A DNA stretch of 64,000 bases from an uncultured Caulobacteraceae bacterium (GCA_937138625.1 CAKZPF010000004.1:124001-188000); one strand, 5' to 3'. Shown: positions 41,562 through 50,107, numbered from the stretch's first letter. Made by a program: numbers and translations. The notes: generated from the sequence alone by a model not told the origin.

Positions 41562-42386
41562 TTACGCCGTGCGCCCTTGCCCACGTTCGGCGCGAATGGC
41601 CTGATAAGCCGCATTGATGGCCGCCGTTTTTTGTCCCGACATGGCCACAAACGCCCCGGCAAACCCCCGCGCCATGGCTTTGTCGGGGTGATTGGCCACC
41701 AAGGCATGCCGCCAGGCCCGGCGCACATCCTCATCGCTGGCATCATGACTGATGCCCAAGATGACATAGGGGTGATCTGTGGGGTCATCGGCCCCCCACC
41801 CCACATGGCTGGCGCGGATGCGCGCAAATTCATGCCCATGAAAGCCAAAGGCCTCGGCCACCGCCTGCAGATACTCATGCTCAGAGCGCGACAGATGCCC
41901 ATCCGCCTTGGCGATAAAAAACAACACATCCAAGACATCTTCAAGGATCGAGGGCTGGCCACAATAGCGTTTGGCCAATTTTTGCGCATAGCCTTCGAAC
42001 CCGCGCGAGGTCTGTTGCGCCAAGTCGAACAGGTGGTCCACTTGCCGCTGACTGTGGGGATCGGCCTGAAGCGCCATGCGAAAAGCGGCCTGCTCCTCCG
42101 GCAGGACCACGCCGTCCACCCGCGCCAACTTGGCGGCCAGGGCGATCACGGCGGCGGCAAACACAGGATCCGTGTCCGGATGGCGCGTGGGCTCCACCAA
42201 GCGCAAAAAAGCCAAAATCCGCTGCCAAAATCCGCGGGGACGTGTGGGGTATACAGGGGTCTGCGACGATCCCGGCGCCAGCGCCACGCCCACATCGGAC
42301 CCATCCCCCACCCCATCAGAGGGCGCAGACAGCATATCAGAGGATGTCGAGGTTTCAGAAGGCAACAGATCCAGCACTAGGCCCAA
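41562..42386 (-). CDS. DjlA-like TerB/DnaJ-domain protein
   Basis: Up to 274 residues. A TerB-like helical domain (about 78-190, with AKLARVDGVVLPEEQAAF and FFIAKADGHLSRSEHEYL) is followed by a C-terminal J domain (about 205-270) with the HPD motif in VANHPDKAMA. That order is typical of DjlA co-chaperones. No membrane segment is seen at the N-terminus, unlike E. coli DjlA. The start is uncertain (TTG at 42386, GTG at 42377 or ATG at 42335); it overlaps the upstream gene end. Confidence 0.82.
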   Translation of the reverse strand: MGLVLDLLPSETSTSSDMLSAPSDGVGDGSDVGVALAPGSSQTPVYPTRPRGFWQRILAFLRLVEPTRHPDTDPVFAAAVIALAAKLARVDGVVLPEEQAAFRMALQADPHSQRQVDHLFDLAQQTSRGFEGYAQKLAKRYCGQPSILEDVLDVLFFIAKADGHLSRSEHEYLQAVAEAFGFHGHEFARIRASHVGWGADDPTDHPYVILGISHDASDEDVRRAWRHALVANHPDKAMARGFAGAFVAMSGQKTAAINAAYQAIRAERGQGRTA

Positions 42387-42973
42387 TAGATCTGTTTCAT
42401 GATCAAATTGCCTTGATCATCAGGCTCCAGCATCATGCTGGATGTCAGCATAAAGTCAGGGGCCTGCTGTATGTTTTGATCACTGGCTTGGGCCTCATCG
42501 GCGGATTGCATGGGGACCGAAATGTTGCTGGCCTCTTCAGCAGGATTGGCGGCGGCCATACCCGCATCACCCTGAGCGGCCGTGTCAGAAATTTGGAAAT
42601 TTTCAGCCGTGATCTGCGCCGCATAGGCCGCATTGGTTTCGGGCGCCTGGTCAACGCCCATATCGCTGAGAACCTGTTCAAAGCCATTATAGATGCCGCC
42701 CGCCGCCATGCGGTTAGGGTCAAGTCCTTCTAAACTGGCGTTGTTTTGTCCGATTGACGACATTTGATCCGAAAGCTTTGTGTTTTTCTGGCCAAAGATT
42801 GACCGACCCAGTACCCCCAAGAGGCCAGCATTTTGCCCTGCAAGGCCGATGCCATCAGACCCTACAGAAAAAACGCCGCCAGGGCCAGTCCATTTTAGAC
42901 CCGTTTGACGTTCCCACCCATCGAGCCAATTTTGGCGCGCCGGGGACAGCAATGCGGTTTTCGTCTCCATCAT
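42377..42973 (-). CDS. hypothetical protein
   Basis: 198 residues, not recognised. The N-terminal third is hydrophobic and Gly-rich (GGVFSVGSDGIGLAGQNAGL), the middle is rich in Ala, Asn and Asp, and the C-terminus ends DDQGNLIMKQIYWA. No signal peptide or membrane helix is clear. It ends inside the start of the DjlA-like gene, so the two are probably co-transcribed. The first ATG at 42973 is used; one codon later is equally possible. Confidence 0.6.
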   Translation of the reverse strand: MMETKTALLSPARQNWLDGWERQTGLKWTGPGGVFSVGSDGIGLAGQNAGLLGVLGRSIFGQKNTKLSDQMSSIGQNNASLEGLDPNRMAAGGIYNGFEQVLSDMGVDQAPETNAAYAAQITAENFQISDTAAQGDAGMAAANPAEEASNISVPMQSADEAQASDQNIQQAPDFMLTSSMMLEPDDQGNLIMKQIYWA

Positions 42974-43131
42974 CAAACCCGTGCCATGCTGTCAAAGAAA
43001 GTTTATAGTCCTTTTTATGCTCTTTGACAAGGATTAAGATTGCCACAAATCAAGACTTTTTTCAAGTTTATGGTTAATAATAAAGCGTTTGAGGGTTTGC
43101 ACAGAAACCAAAACGCGGCTAAGGACAAAGT

Positions 43132-43965
43132 ATGATGACTTTCAAAGCATGCCTGGATGATACGGCCCACGCTTACAAGGCGCTGACACGGACAGTTGTG
43201 GCCAGTGCCTTGGCATTTGGCCTTGGCATGCTGAGCACACCAACGAACGCCGTGACCTTTGGCCCCAGCGCCGATACGCCCCACCAAGCCGAAGCGGAAA
43301 ATACAGATCACATCGTTTATGACCCGTTCGAGGATTTGAACCGCGAGATCTTTGGCGTGAACATGGCTGTTGATGACGCCGTTATCCGCCCGGCCTCGCA
43401 GGCCTATGGCACCCTTCCCAATATGGCGCGTGAGGGGGTTTACAATCTTCTCAATCATTTGCGCACACCCGTGGTGTTTGTGAACACCGTGTTGCAAGGC
43501 GACCTGAAGGGCGCAGGCATCACAGCCGTGCGCTTTTGGCTGAACACCATTGGCGGCGTGGGGGGTGTGCATGATTTTGCCACCGAACGCGGCCTGAAAA
43601 AATACGAAGAAGACTTCGGGCAAACCCTGGCTGTTTGGGGCCTCGGTGATGGGCCTTACATTGTGATCCCCCTGTTGGGGCCGTCAAATGCGCGGGATGT
43701 CACAGGGCGTGTGGTGGATTATGCCTTTGATCCCCTGACCTGGGTGGGCGGCAGCAGCATTGATGCGATCCGTGCCGGCCAAACCACTTTGACGGTGTTG
43801 GACACGCGCCACCGTTTGGACCCTATCATTCGTACCATCGAGGCGCGCGGGCTGGACAATTACGCCTCGTTCCGCACGAGCTATACGCAGCGTCGCAACG
43901 ACCTGATCAGCAACAGCACCTATGACGTGCAAAGCCTGCCGGACTTTGATTACGATCTCCAATAG
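43132..43965 (+). CDS. mlaA: MlaA-family outer membrane lipid-asymmetry protein
   Basis: 277 residues. The VacJ/MlaA core is clear: YDPFEDLNREIFGVN, LNHLRTPVVFVNTVLQGD, RFWLNTIGGVGGVHDFA, FGQTLAVWGLGDGPYIVIPLLGPS. It extracts phospholipids misplaced in the outer leaflet. An N-terminal export signal (ASALAFGLGMLSTPTNA) is present, but there is no lipobox cysteine, so it appears to be processed by signal peptidase I rather than lipidated. Followed by mlaC 95 bases downstream. Confidence 0.93.
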   Translation: MMTFKACLDDTAHAYKALTRTVVASALAFGLGMLSTPTNAVTFGPSADTPHQAEAENTDHIVYDPFEDLNREIFGVNMAVDDAVIRPASQAYGTLPNMAREGVYNLLNHLRTPVVFVNTVLQGDLKGAGITAVRFWLNTIGGVGGVHDFATERGLKKYEEDFGQTLAVWGLGDGPYIVIPLLGPSNARDVTGRVVDYAFDPLTWVGGSSIDAIRAGQTTLTVLDTRHRLDPIIRTIEARGLDNYASFRTSYTQRRNDLISNSTYDVQSLPDFDYDLQ

Positions 43966-44060
43966 AAAATTTATGTCTTCTCCGGTGGGTTTGGCCAGTC
44001 ATTTACCGTTCATCTGCGATCTGCCATAAAGGTGGTGAGTCGACACATCAGAATGTCAAG

Positions 44061-44786
44061 ATGATAGCAAACAGGGCCAATATGATGACACGTTCACGCC
44101 AGCCGCTTTTCCCCCCTTCGTTTCGCGCCAAACTGATGGCTGCCGCCCTGATGGGCAGTGCGGTGGCACTGGGCGCATCGGTGCCAGCCTTGGCTCAGAA
44201 TCAGGCCGAAGTCAGCCAAGCCGAGATCAAGGATGGCATTCGTTTTGTGGAAAACAAGGCGGAAACGGCCCTCGAGATTTTGCGCAACCCCGAACTGACC
44301 GTTGACGCCAAGGCCGAAAAGTTCCGGATCTTTGTCAACAGCACCGCCGATGTGCATCGCGTCACCCGCTTTGTATTGGGCCGCTATGCCCGTGGGTTTT
44401 CCGAGGAAGAATACCAAGAGTTCACCAACCTGTTCAAAGAATATGCTTTTGGTGTCTATGAAAGCCGTCTAAGTGATTATGAGGGTGAAAACCTGAAGGT
44501 GATCGATGCTATCCCCCGCCGCCCTGGCGACATGGTCGTAACCACTGTGGCCACTGGCGGGCAGCTGAGCGAAGACACACCTGTCCGCTGGCGCATCATG
44601 AAGGACAAAACCGGCCAATGGCGCCTGGTGGATGTCGAAGTGTTCGGTGTGTGGCTGGCCATTGCCCAGCGCCAAGAGTTCACCACCATCCTAAACAACA
44701 ACGGTGGCAACCCCGAGGCTTTGCTGAATCGTCTGCGCAAAAGCGTCAACAAGGCGGATGCCGGCTCGAAAAAGCGGCAATCCTAG
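44061..44786 (+). CDS. mlaC: MlaC-family periplasmic phospholipid shuttle
   Basis: Up to 241 residues. N-terminal signal (LMAAALMGSAVALGASVPALA) followed by the MlaC/Ttg2D fold, with KFRIFVNSTADVHRVTRFVL, RYARGFSEEEYQEFTNLF, TPVRWRIMKDKTGQWRLVDV and EVFGVWLAIAQRQEF. It carries phospholipids between MlaA and the inner-membrane MlaFEDB transporter, whose genes are not in the window. Start choice is open: ATG at 44061 or the ATG pair at 44082. Confidence 0.92.
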   Translation: MIANRANMMTRSRQPLFPPSFRAKLMAAALMGSAVALGASVPALAQNQAEVSQAEIKDGIRFVENKAETALEILRNPELTVDAKAEKFRIFVNSTADVHRVTRFVLGRYARGFSEEEYQEFTNLFKEYAFGVYESRLSDYEGENLKVIDAIPRRPGDMVVTTVATGGQLSEDTPVRWRIMKDKTGQWRLVDVEVFGVWLAIAQRQEFTTILNNNGGNPEALLNRLRKSVNKADAGSKKRQS

Positions 44787-44807
44787 GGGCCGGGAGGCCT
44801 AATGGGC

Positions 44808-45290
44808 CTATTTGGAGAACAGCCCCCGCATCAGCCCCTCGAGGTGCTGCGCGTCGATCTCGTCAAAGGCCCCGAAAGCCGTGCTGTCGACATCCAAAAC
44901 CGCCATCAGGCCGCCAGCGGCATCAAAAACCGGCACCACAATTTCCGAATTTGAGCGGCTGTCACAAGCGATGTGATTGGGATGGGCGTGCATATCCGCA
45001 ACAATTTGTGTGGTGCGACTTTGGGCCGCCAGACCGCACACCCCGCGCCCAAAGGCAATGCGCAAACAGCCCAATGTGCCCTGGTAAGGCCCCACGACCA
45101 GGGTTTCGGGATCTTCAGGGTCAATGAGATAAAACCCTGTCCAGAAAAAATGATCAAAGGCCTGTGACAGCATACAGGCCACCGTGGCCATTTTGGCGGT
45201 GGGGTTGGTTTCGCCCTGCAAAACGGCCATGATCTCTTTGGTCACGTCTGTGTAAAGCTTTGATTTGTGCGATCCGGCTTCGATGGGCAT
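44808..45290 (-). CDS. msrC: free methionine-(R)-sulfoxide reductase (GAF domain)
   Basis: 160 residues from the ATG at 45288-45290 (MPIEAGSHKSK), which has GGAGG five bases upstream; an ATG at 45302 lacks a site. The three cysteines of the fRMsr family are present: GCLRIAFGRGVCG and HIACDSRSNSEIVVP. It reduces free Met-R-O in the cytoplasm. Divergent from the VOC gene, their starts about ten bases apart. Confidence 0.9.
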   Translation of the reverse strand: MPIEAGSHKSKLYTDVTKEIMAVLQGETNPTAKMATVACMLSQAFDHFFWTGFYLIDPEDPETLVVGPYQGTLGCLRIAFGRGVCGLAAQSRTTQIVADMHAHPNHIACDSRSNSEIVVPVFDAAGGLMAVLDVDSTAFGAFDEIDAQHLEGLMRGLFSK

Positions 45291-45300
45291 AGTGGCCTCC

Positions 45301-45699
45301 ATGAAATTTCATCAAGCAACCCTTCCCGTATCGGATATCGGCCGCAGCCGAAAGTTTTATCTGGATTTGGGTCTGCAGTTGATCGTCGACAGTGATCACT
45401 ATTGCCGCTTTGCGGATCCCGACCACACGGGCACCCTGTCCATCGAACAGGGTGATGGGTCCGGTGATGGGCCTATTGGCACCGGTGCCATTATGTATTT
45501 CGAATACGAAAGCCCAAGCGCGCTGGATCAGGCCGTGCGGGATTTGACCGCCAAGGGCCTCGTGGTCTCAGCACCACAGGATCAACGCTGGTTGTGGCGG
45601 GAGGCCAAACTGCAAGACCCCGACGGTCACCCCATCAAGTTGTTTTACGCTGGCAAAAACCGCCTGAACCCGCCCTGGCGGGTGACTGAACCTCAGTAA
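45301..45699 (+). CDS. VOC-family (glyoxalase/dioxygenase fold) protein
   Basis: 132 residues from the ATG at 45301. N-terminal MKFHQATLPVSDIGRSRKFY and C-terminal LQDPDGHPIKLFYAGKNR are typical of single-module VOC proteins, which dimerise to build metal sites. The candidate metal ligands are His4 and the Glu/His near DPDGHP. The substrate cannot be inferred. No clear ribosome site; its 3' end overlaps the convergent gene at 45693 by seven bases. Confidence 0.78.
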   Translation: MKFHQATLPVSDIGRSRKFYLDLGLQLIVDSDHYCRFADPDHTGTLSIEQGDGSGDGPIGTGAIMYFEYESPSALDQAVRDLTAKGLVVSAPQDQRWLWREAKLQDPDGHPIKLFYAGKNRLNPPWRVTEPQ

Positions 45700-46757
45700 G
45701 AAACCGTCTCGTTTAAACGCACAACATGATCCCAGGTTTGGTATGGGTAATTGTCGGCATCGCTTTCACGGTCGTAGCCCTCAAACGGATAAAGCTCGGC
45801 GCGCATGGTTGTTGGCGAAATCATACCTGCATTCACCTTGGCCAGTAAAAGTTCAGGGTCTGACACCATTTTAAAGGTCATCACGCCATCGTCACCAAAA
45901 ATGCGGGGGTCACTCAGACATTCTGCCAAGGTCTTTCGCCCCGCCATATTAGCAGCCTCAAACGTGCCTTGTCCTTCGATCACATCATTGGCCGCGTGCA
46001 AGGCCCCCACCTCGATCACATACAGATACTGCTGGCCATCTTCCAGCGAGGCGCCGTCATGCTGGCAGATGTTGATGGCCATGCCCGCATCACGATAGGG
46101 AACCTGTTGGATAGCTCCATTCTCTTCGCGTATGGAATTGGTCGGTATTTCATCGATAAACACCACAGGCACACTGTATTTGGCACAATGGGCCAGTTTG
46201 TACATCAAGGCATCCGCGTCTTGCTTCAGTACCGCTGGGTTTAAGGTGTATTCGCCCTCATAGGCACGGTCATATGCGCTCTCTAGGCCCTCTTTGACCT
46301 TCTCGTAAGCATTTCGGATGTCGGGGCTAAGCTGCGACACATCACCTTTGGCCTCCAGCACCAAACTCAGTTCCTGGGGGCTCAGTTTGGCCACCTTCTT
46401 TGCCGGCCCCTTAAGATCATCGGCATCATATTCAAGGCATAAGGCGGGATTGTGTCCCTCCCCGCTCAGACGCGCTATCGCGTGCAGTGTCACCTCAGGC
46501 GGCATCAATTTGTGGGGATGCCCGATCGTTACCGCCCGCACCGAAGGACTGGCATCAACGGCTCGCACCAACAAATCGGCGGCAGCCGTCACCCCCAATG
46601 GCGACGCCGACAGCAAATCTTCCATGTCATAAACGCCATTTTGATTGACGTCTTGGACGGTAAACATGGGCTGTTGGGGCAACTCCTCAGCCAAGGCAAA
46701 ATCACCCGCTGACACGAACACAGGGGCGGTTGCCAACGGTGTGATGGGGGGGTTCAT
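45693..46757 (-). CDS. calcium-loop protein with possible ChaN/TIKI-like domain (tandem copy 2)
   Basis: 354 residues, paralogous along its length to the gene at 46779. N-terminal loop DVNQNGVYDMEDLL (about residues 38-51) is EF-hand/dockerin-like. The rest carries, in order, VTIGHPHK, NPALCLEYD, PVVFIDE, PYRDAGMAINICQ and YVIEVGALHAA. That order (His motif near the start, Glu in a CLEYD strand, R-D-x-x-MA, and a late G-x-x-H) recalls the ChaN/TIKI/erythromycin-esterase superfamily, but this is inference from motifs. No signal peptide. Lies 21 bases downstream of its paralogue. Function unknown. Confidence 0.7.
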   Translation of the reverse strand: MNPPITPLATAPVFVSAGDFALAEELPQQPMFTVQDVNQNGVYDMEDLLSASPLGVTAAADLLVRAVDASPSVRAVTIGHPHKLMPPEVTLHAIARLSGEGHNPALCLEYDADDLKGPAKKVAKLSPQELSLVLEAKGDVSQLSPDIRNAYEKVKEGLESAYDRAYEGEYTLNPAVLKQDADALMYKLAHCAKYSVPVVFIDEIPTNSIREENGAIQQVPYRDAGMAINICQHDGASLEDGQQYLYVIEVGALHAANDVIEGQGTFEAANMAGRKTLAECLSDPRIFGDDGVMTFKMVSDPELLLAKVNAGMISPTTMRAELYPFEGYDRESDADNYPYQTWDHVVRLNETVSY

Positions 46758-46778
46758 GAGGGCTCTTGTTCTTAACGC

Positions 46779-47831
46779 TTAATCTTGAAGCGGATTAACG
46801 AGATAGACATGCTCCCAGGTGCCAAAGGGGAAATTATCACTATCATCATTAGGGTCTTGGCCACGGAACGGATAAAGACTGACCTGCTTACCGCCCAGAT
46901 CAACCCGCCCGTCCGCAATTTGAGAGGGCGAAGTGGTAAAGTTGACGGATATGGTGCCCTCGTCGCCGTACAACACCTCAAGACACTGCGCCAAGGGCTT
47001 GTTGTCGGCATCCAGCGAGGCACTCTGAAAATTGTATTGCTCGGGCACGGCTTGGGTGGCGGCATGCACATATCCCGTATCGATGACATAGAAATACGGG
47101 GCCTCTCCGTTTTCCTCGGTCTCGGCGTCATGTTCACAGATGGCTTTGGCCATTTCGCCATCTCGATACGGCGTTTGCACCATGCCGGAAGACGTGCGCT
47201 GCAGATCGTTCGCCTCCAGATGATCTATAAATAGCACCGGTACATCATATAAGGCACCATAAGCCAATTTCATGAACAGTTTTTCCGACGTCACACGGGT
47301 TGTCTGCGTGTCAAAACTGGCATCCCCCCCGTTGATCTCCTCACGCATGGCCACATTGGCCTTATGGAGCTTGTCAAATACCTCTTGCAATTTCGGAGAA
47401 AGCCCAGTTGGCGTTCCACCGTTGGCAATGATGGCCTGCAGTTCATTTTCGGACAATTTGTTGATGCTTTTGACCGCCTGCTTGAAATACCGACCATCGT
47501 ACTCAAGGCATAGCGCTGGCCGCTGGCCCTGCCGGCGCAAGGCTTCCACAAAATTTACGATCACAACATCCGCGTCCAAGCCATGGGTGTTGCCAATGCA
47601 CATGGTGCGCGCATGGGGTTCGTTTTCCACAAGATTCAGAAGCTTTTCAATCGTTCGCGACAGGCCGCCATCTTCGGTGGCTTCGTAATCAGCCAGATCA
47701 TAAACGCCATTGCCGTTCACATCCTTAACCTCGGGATTCTTATCCTCGGGTTTTAACGTAAAGTCGGACGCAGCGGCCGACCCAGCAGAAACAGAGCTTA
47801 TCGGGTTTTGCCTGTGTTCAATCGTTGTCAT
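46779..47831 (-). CDS. calcium-loop protein with possible ChaN/TIKI-like domain (tandem copy 1)
   Basis: 350 residues; ATG with GGAG eight bases upstream. Loop DVNGNGVYDLADYE at about residues 38-51. Then MCIGNTHGLDADVV, RPALCLEYDGRYF, VPVLFIDHLEANDL, PYRDGEMAKAICEHD and YVIDTGYVHAA line up one for one with the downstream paralogue, so the two arose by tandem duplication. The conserved Thr-His-Gly, Glu, Arg-Asp and late His suggest a metal-dependent enzyme site. First gene of a two-gene transcription unit; the accessory region begins upstream of it. Confidence 0.7.
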   Translation of the reverse strand: MTTIEHRQNPISSVSAGSAAASDFTLKPEDKNPEVKDVNGNGVYDLADYEATEDGGLSRTIEKLLNLVENEPHARTMCIGNTHGLDADVVIVNFVEALRRQGQRPALCLEYDGRYFKQAVKSINKLSENELQAIIANGGTPTGLSPKLQEVFDKLHKANVAMREEINGGDASFDTQTTRVTSEKLFMKLAYGALYDVPVLFIDHLEANDLQRTSSGMVQTPYRDGEMAKAICEHDAETEENGEAPYFYVIDTGYVHAATQAVPEQYNFQSASLDADNKPLAQCLEVLYGDEGTISVNFTTSPSQIADGRVDLGGKQVSLYPFRGQDPNDDSDNFPFGTWEHVYLVNPLQD

Positions 47832-48037
47832 AATTAGACTCCATTAGAAATTTTCCAATTAAATGATTTATTTTTGTCAAAAGGTCAACATCAAATCCCC
47901 AATCCAAGAAAAAAATAGTCCCCGCGTGGGGTGCACGATTGCGCGCCGCGACCCAAAGGCATTGCAGAAAAACCAGCTCGATCTAGCGTTAACGCCGTCA
48001 GCGGTTTTTCGGTTCGCAATGCCGCATTGAAAGATCG
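47832..48037. other. non-coding left flank of the mobilizable region
   Basis: No gene seen. With the repeats at 48038 and 48206 it makes up most of a 528-base gap (47832-48359). GTGCACGATTGCGCGCCGCG at about 47928 resembles GTGCACGACTGTGCACCGCG at 48179, so more than the 62-base repeat may be duplicated. The 5' extension of dispersed repeat copy 3 (CAGCGGTTTTTCGGTTCG) begins near 47999. Confidence 0.5.
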
Positions 48038-48099
48038 CGCGCCCTTGCGGAGGCGCGGAGCATAGTGAAGCTGCCGTGAGCGAAAAGAATGGTGGGCCT
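48038..48099 (+). repeat. dispersed repeat, copy 3
   Basis: 62 bases that match copy 4 (48206-48267) with one visible difference (TAGTG versus TAGCG), exactly 168 bases apart. The core GCGGAGGCGCGGAG with GCTGCCGTGAGCGAAAAG is shared with copies at 2193 and 6935. Confidence 0.8.
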
Positions 48100-48205
48100 G
48101 GGTGACCTCGTGGTCTTTTGCCCCACTCTCTTAGCGTAAAAAAGCACAACAGCCCCTCCATCAGCCTGGCGAATGGCGTGCACGACTGTGCACCGCGGCT
48201 CCTGC

Positions 48206-48267
48206 CGCGCCCTTGCGGAGGCGCGGAGCATAGCGAAGCTGCCGTGAGCGAAAAGAATGGTGGGCCT
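48206..48267 (+). repeat. dispersed repeat, copy 4
   Basis: Near-identical direct duplicate of copy 3. It ends about 90 bases before the MobC gene and may mark the edge of the mobilizable element. Confidence 0.8.
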
Positions 48268-48333
48268 AACGAGAGAAAGCTCGAACCAGCTTTTTCAGGC
48301 GCTTGAGGAATGGGAACGCCATCTCGCATCGAT

Positions 48334-48348
48334 AGACGCTGAGCGTCT
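48334..48348. promoter_or_regulatory. inverted repeat before mobC; possible oriT or operator
   Basis: AGACGC-TGA-GCGTCT, a perfect six-base inverted repeat, lies 12 bases before the MobC start. Relaxase operons usually have their oriT and autoregulatory sites here. Which of the two this is, if either, cannot be told. Confidence 0.4.
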
Positions 48349-48359
48349 GGGGTGCGACC

Positions 48360-48785
48360 ATGATCAGCCCACGCCATGATTTCAATGCAGTAGCCGCTGA
48401 AGAGGTGGTGGAGAAAAAGGTGTATCCACCGCCTTTTTCGCTCCGTTTGACGCTTGAAGAACGCGCGCGGCTTGAAGCCGAAGCGGATGGAAAGCCGCTT
48501 GGCGCGTATATTCGTGAGCGTTTGCTCGGTGATGATGTCACCCCGCGTACGCGGCGCGGCAATAGCCCTGTGAAGGATAAAGAAGCGCTTGGCCGCGTCA
48601 TGGGCGCGCTTGGTGCATCGCGCCTCTCCGCAAATCTGAACCAGCTTGCAAGAGCCGTGAACACTGGCTCGCTGCCTGTCACGCCTGAAACCGAAGCAGA
48701 ATTACAGCAAGCCTGCCAAGAGGTCGCCCAGATGCGGGCCGATCTCCTGCGCGCCCTGGTTGGCGCAATGGATGACGGGCCATGA
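48360..48785 (+). CDS. mobC: MobC-like relaxosome accessory protein
   Basis: 141 residues. FSLRLTLEERARLEAEADGKPLGAYIRERLL is a ribbon-helix-helix-like DNA-binding segment, and LGASRLSANLNQLARAVNTG is the MobC-family signature. Such proteins open DNA at oriT for the relaxase and often repress their own operon. Overlaps the relaxase gene by four bases (ATGA). Composition is like that of the relaxase gene. Confidence 0.85.
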   Translation: MISPRHDFNAVAAEEVVEKKVYPPPFSLRLTLEERARLEAEADGKPLGAYIRERLLGDDVTPRTRRGNSPVKDKEALGRVMGALGASRLSANLNQLARAVNTGSLPVTPETEAELQQACQEVAQMRADLLRALVGAMDDGP

Positions 48786-50101
48786 TGCTCAAGGCCAAAG
48801 AGCGCGGGGACGCCCCGCAGCTCGCCCGCTATCTTTTGGATCAGCGGGACAATGATCATGTCGAGCTGCATGAGGTGCGTGGCTTTGTCAGCGATGACCT
48901 CGCTGCCGCGTTCGGCGAAGCCCATGCCATCGCGCAAGGGACGCGCTGCGAGAACTATATGTTCGCAATGTCCTTCAACCCGCCTGAAAATGAGAATGTC
49001 AGCATCGAAGCCTTTGAGAAAGCCATCGATCAGGTCGAGGAAAAGCTCGGCCTGAAAGGCCAGCCGCGCGCGGTTGTCTTTCATGAGAAAGACGGGCGGC
49101 GTCATGCCCATGCGGTTTGGTCTCGGATCGATGCCGAACGCATGCGCTCGATCAATATGAACCACTATAGAGCCAAGCTGCGCGACGTGTCGCGCGAGCT
49201 GTTTCTGGAGCACGGCTGGAACATGCCGCGCGGGCTGGAGGATCAGCGTTTGCGTGATCCGCTCAGCTTTACGCGTGCGGAGTGGCAACAGGCCAAGCGT
49301 ATCGGGGTTGATCCCAAAGAGCTGAAGGCTGTTTTCAAAAAGGCGTGGGAGTCTTCAGACAACCGCGCGGCCTTTGAACAAGCGCTCAAAGAGCGCGGAT
49401 TTGTACTTGCGCAAGGTGATCGGCGCGCCTTTGTCGCCGTTGATTATCGCGGCGAAGTCTATGGCATTGGCCGCAAAGCGGGCGTCAGGGCAAAAGAGGT
49501 GAATGCAAAGCTCGGCGATCCGAGCGAGCTGCCGTCCGTTGATACGGTGAAGGCTGAAATTGCGGCCCGCATGACGGGCAAGATCAGGGAATTCATTGAG
49601 CAGGCCGAACGCGATGCAAAGCGTCGCTCGGCATACATAGATTTCCGCAAAGCAGAAGTCGTCGGGCGTCATCAGGAAGAGCGCAGACAACTGACCGAGA
49701 TACAGGAAAAACGCTGGCAGGCGGAAACGCTTGCCCGCGCTGCGCGTCTGCCTAAAGGCATGTCGGGCATCTGGCATCGCCTGACGGGGCGCTATGCCAA
49801 GATCAAAGCGCAGAATGAAGCCGAAGCGATGGACTCGCTGCGCCGTGATCGCGCGGAAAAAGACAACATGATCTTTCGCCAGCTTGAAGAGCGGCAACGC
49901 CTCCAGCAGGAAATCAAGACGCAGCGCGAAGCGGCGCAGCAAGAGCTGCTTCAACTGCGCCAGGATGTGGCAGAGTACCTGACGCTGGACAATCACAGCC
50001 CAGATCACGATCAGAGCCACAAGCCGGAACATGATCACGACGGCGATCATGACGGGCCAAGGCCGCCGCGCCCAAGGCGCAGGCGTGGTTTTGAACCATA
50101 A
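48782..50101 (+). CDS. relaxase/mobilization nuclease
   Basis: 439 residues. The N-terminal nuclease domain has the histidine motif KDGRRHAHAVWSRID (about residues 102-116), the metal-binding HxH of relaxases of the MobP/VirD2-like group; the Tyr for strand transfer is probably near the N-terminus (ARYLLD). After residue 250 the chain is a long coiled coil (Glu/Arg/Gln) ending in an Asp/His-rich, then Arg-rich tail (DHDQSHKPEHDHDGDHD). It nicks oriT and leads the strand into the recipient. No conjugation (type IV secretion) genes are in view, so transfer would need a helper. Confidence 0.88.
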   Translation: MMLKAKERGDAPQLARYLLDQRDNDHVELHEVRGFVSDDLAAAFGEAHAIAQGTRCENYMFAMSFNPPENENVSIEAFEKAIDQVEEKLGLKGQPRAVVFHEKDGRRHAHAVWSRIDAERMRSINMNHYRAKLRDVSRELFLEHGWNMPRGLEDQRLRDPLSFTRAEWQQAKRIGVDPKELKAVFKKAWESSDNRAAFEQALKERGFVLAQGDRRAFVAVDYRGEVYGIGRKAGVRAKEVNAKLGDPSELPSVDTVKAEIAARMTGKIREFIEQAERDAKRRSAYIDFRKAEVVGRHQEERRQLTEIQEKRWQAETLARAARLPKGMSGIWHRLTGRYAKIKAQNEAEAMDSLRRDRAEKDNMIFRQLEERQRLQQEIKTQREAAQQELLQLRQDVAEYLTLDNHSPDHDQSHKPEHDHDGDHDGPRPPRPRRRRGFEP

Positions 50102-50107
50102 TAATGT

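Noticed and set aside
48038-48267. CRISPR array
   Set aside because: Only two direct copies 168 bases apart, with related copies dispersed far away. No regular spacers and no cas gene.
48266-49288. Minus-strand open frame of 340 codons over mobC and the relaxase
   Set aside because: The plus-strand mobC and relaxase frames have clear family motifs and a four-base overlap. The antisense frame has none.
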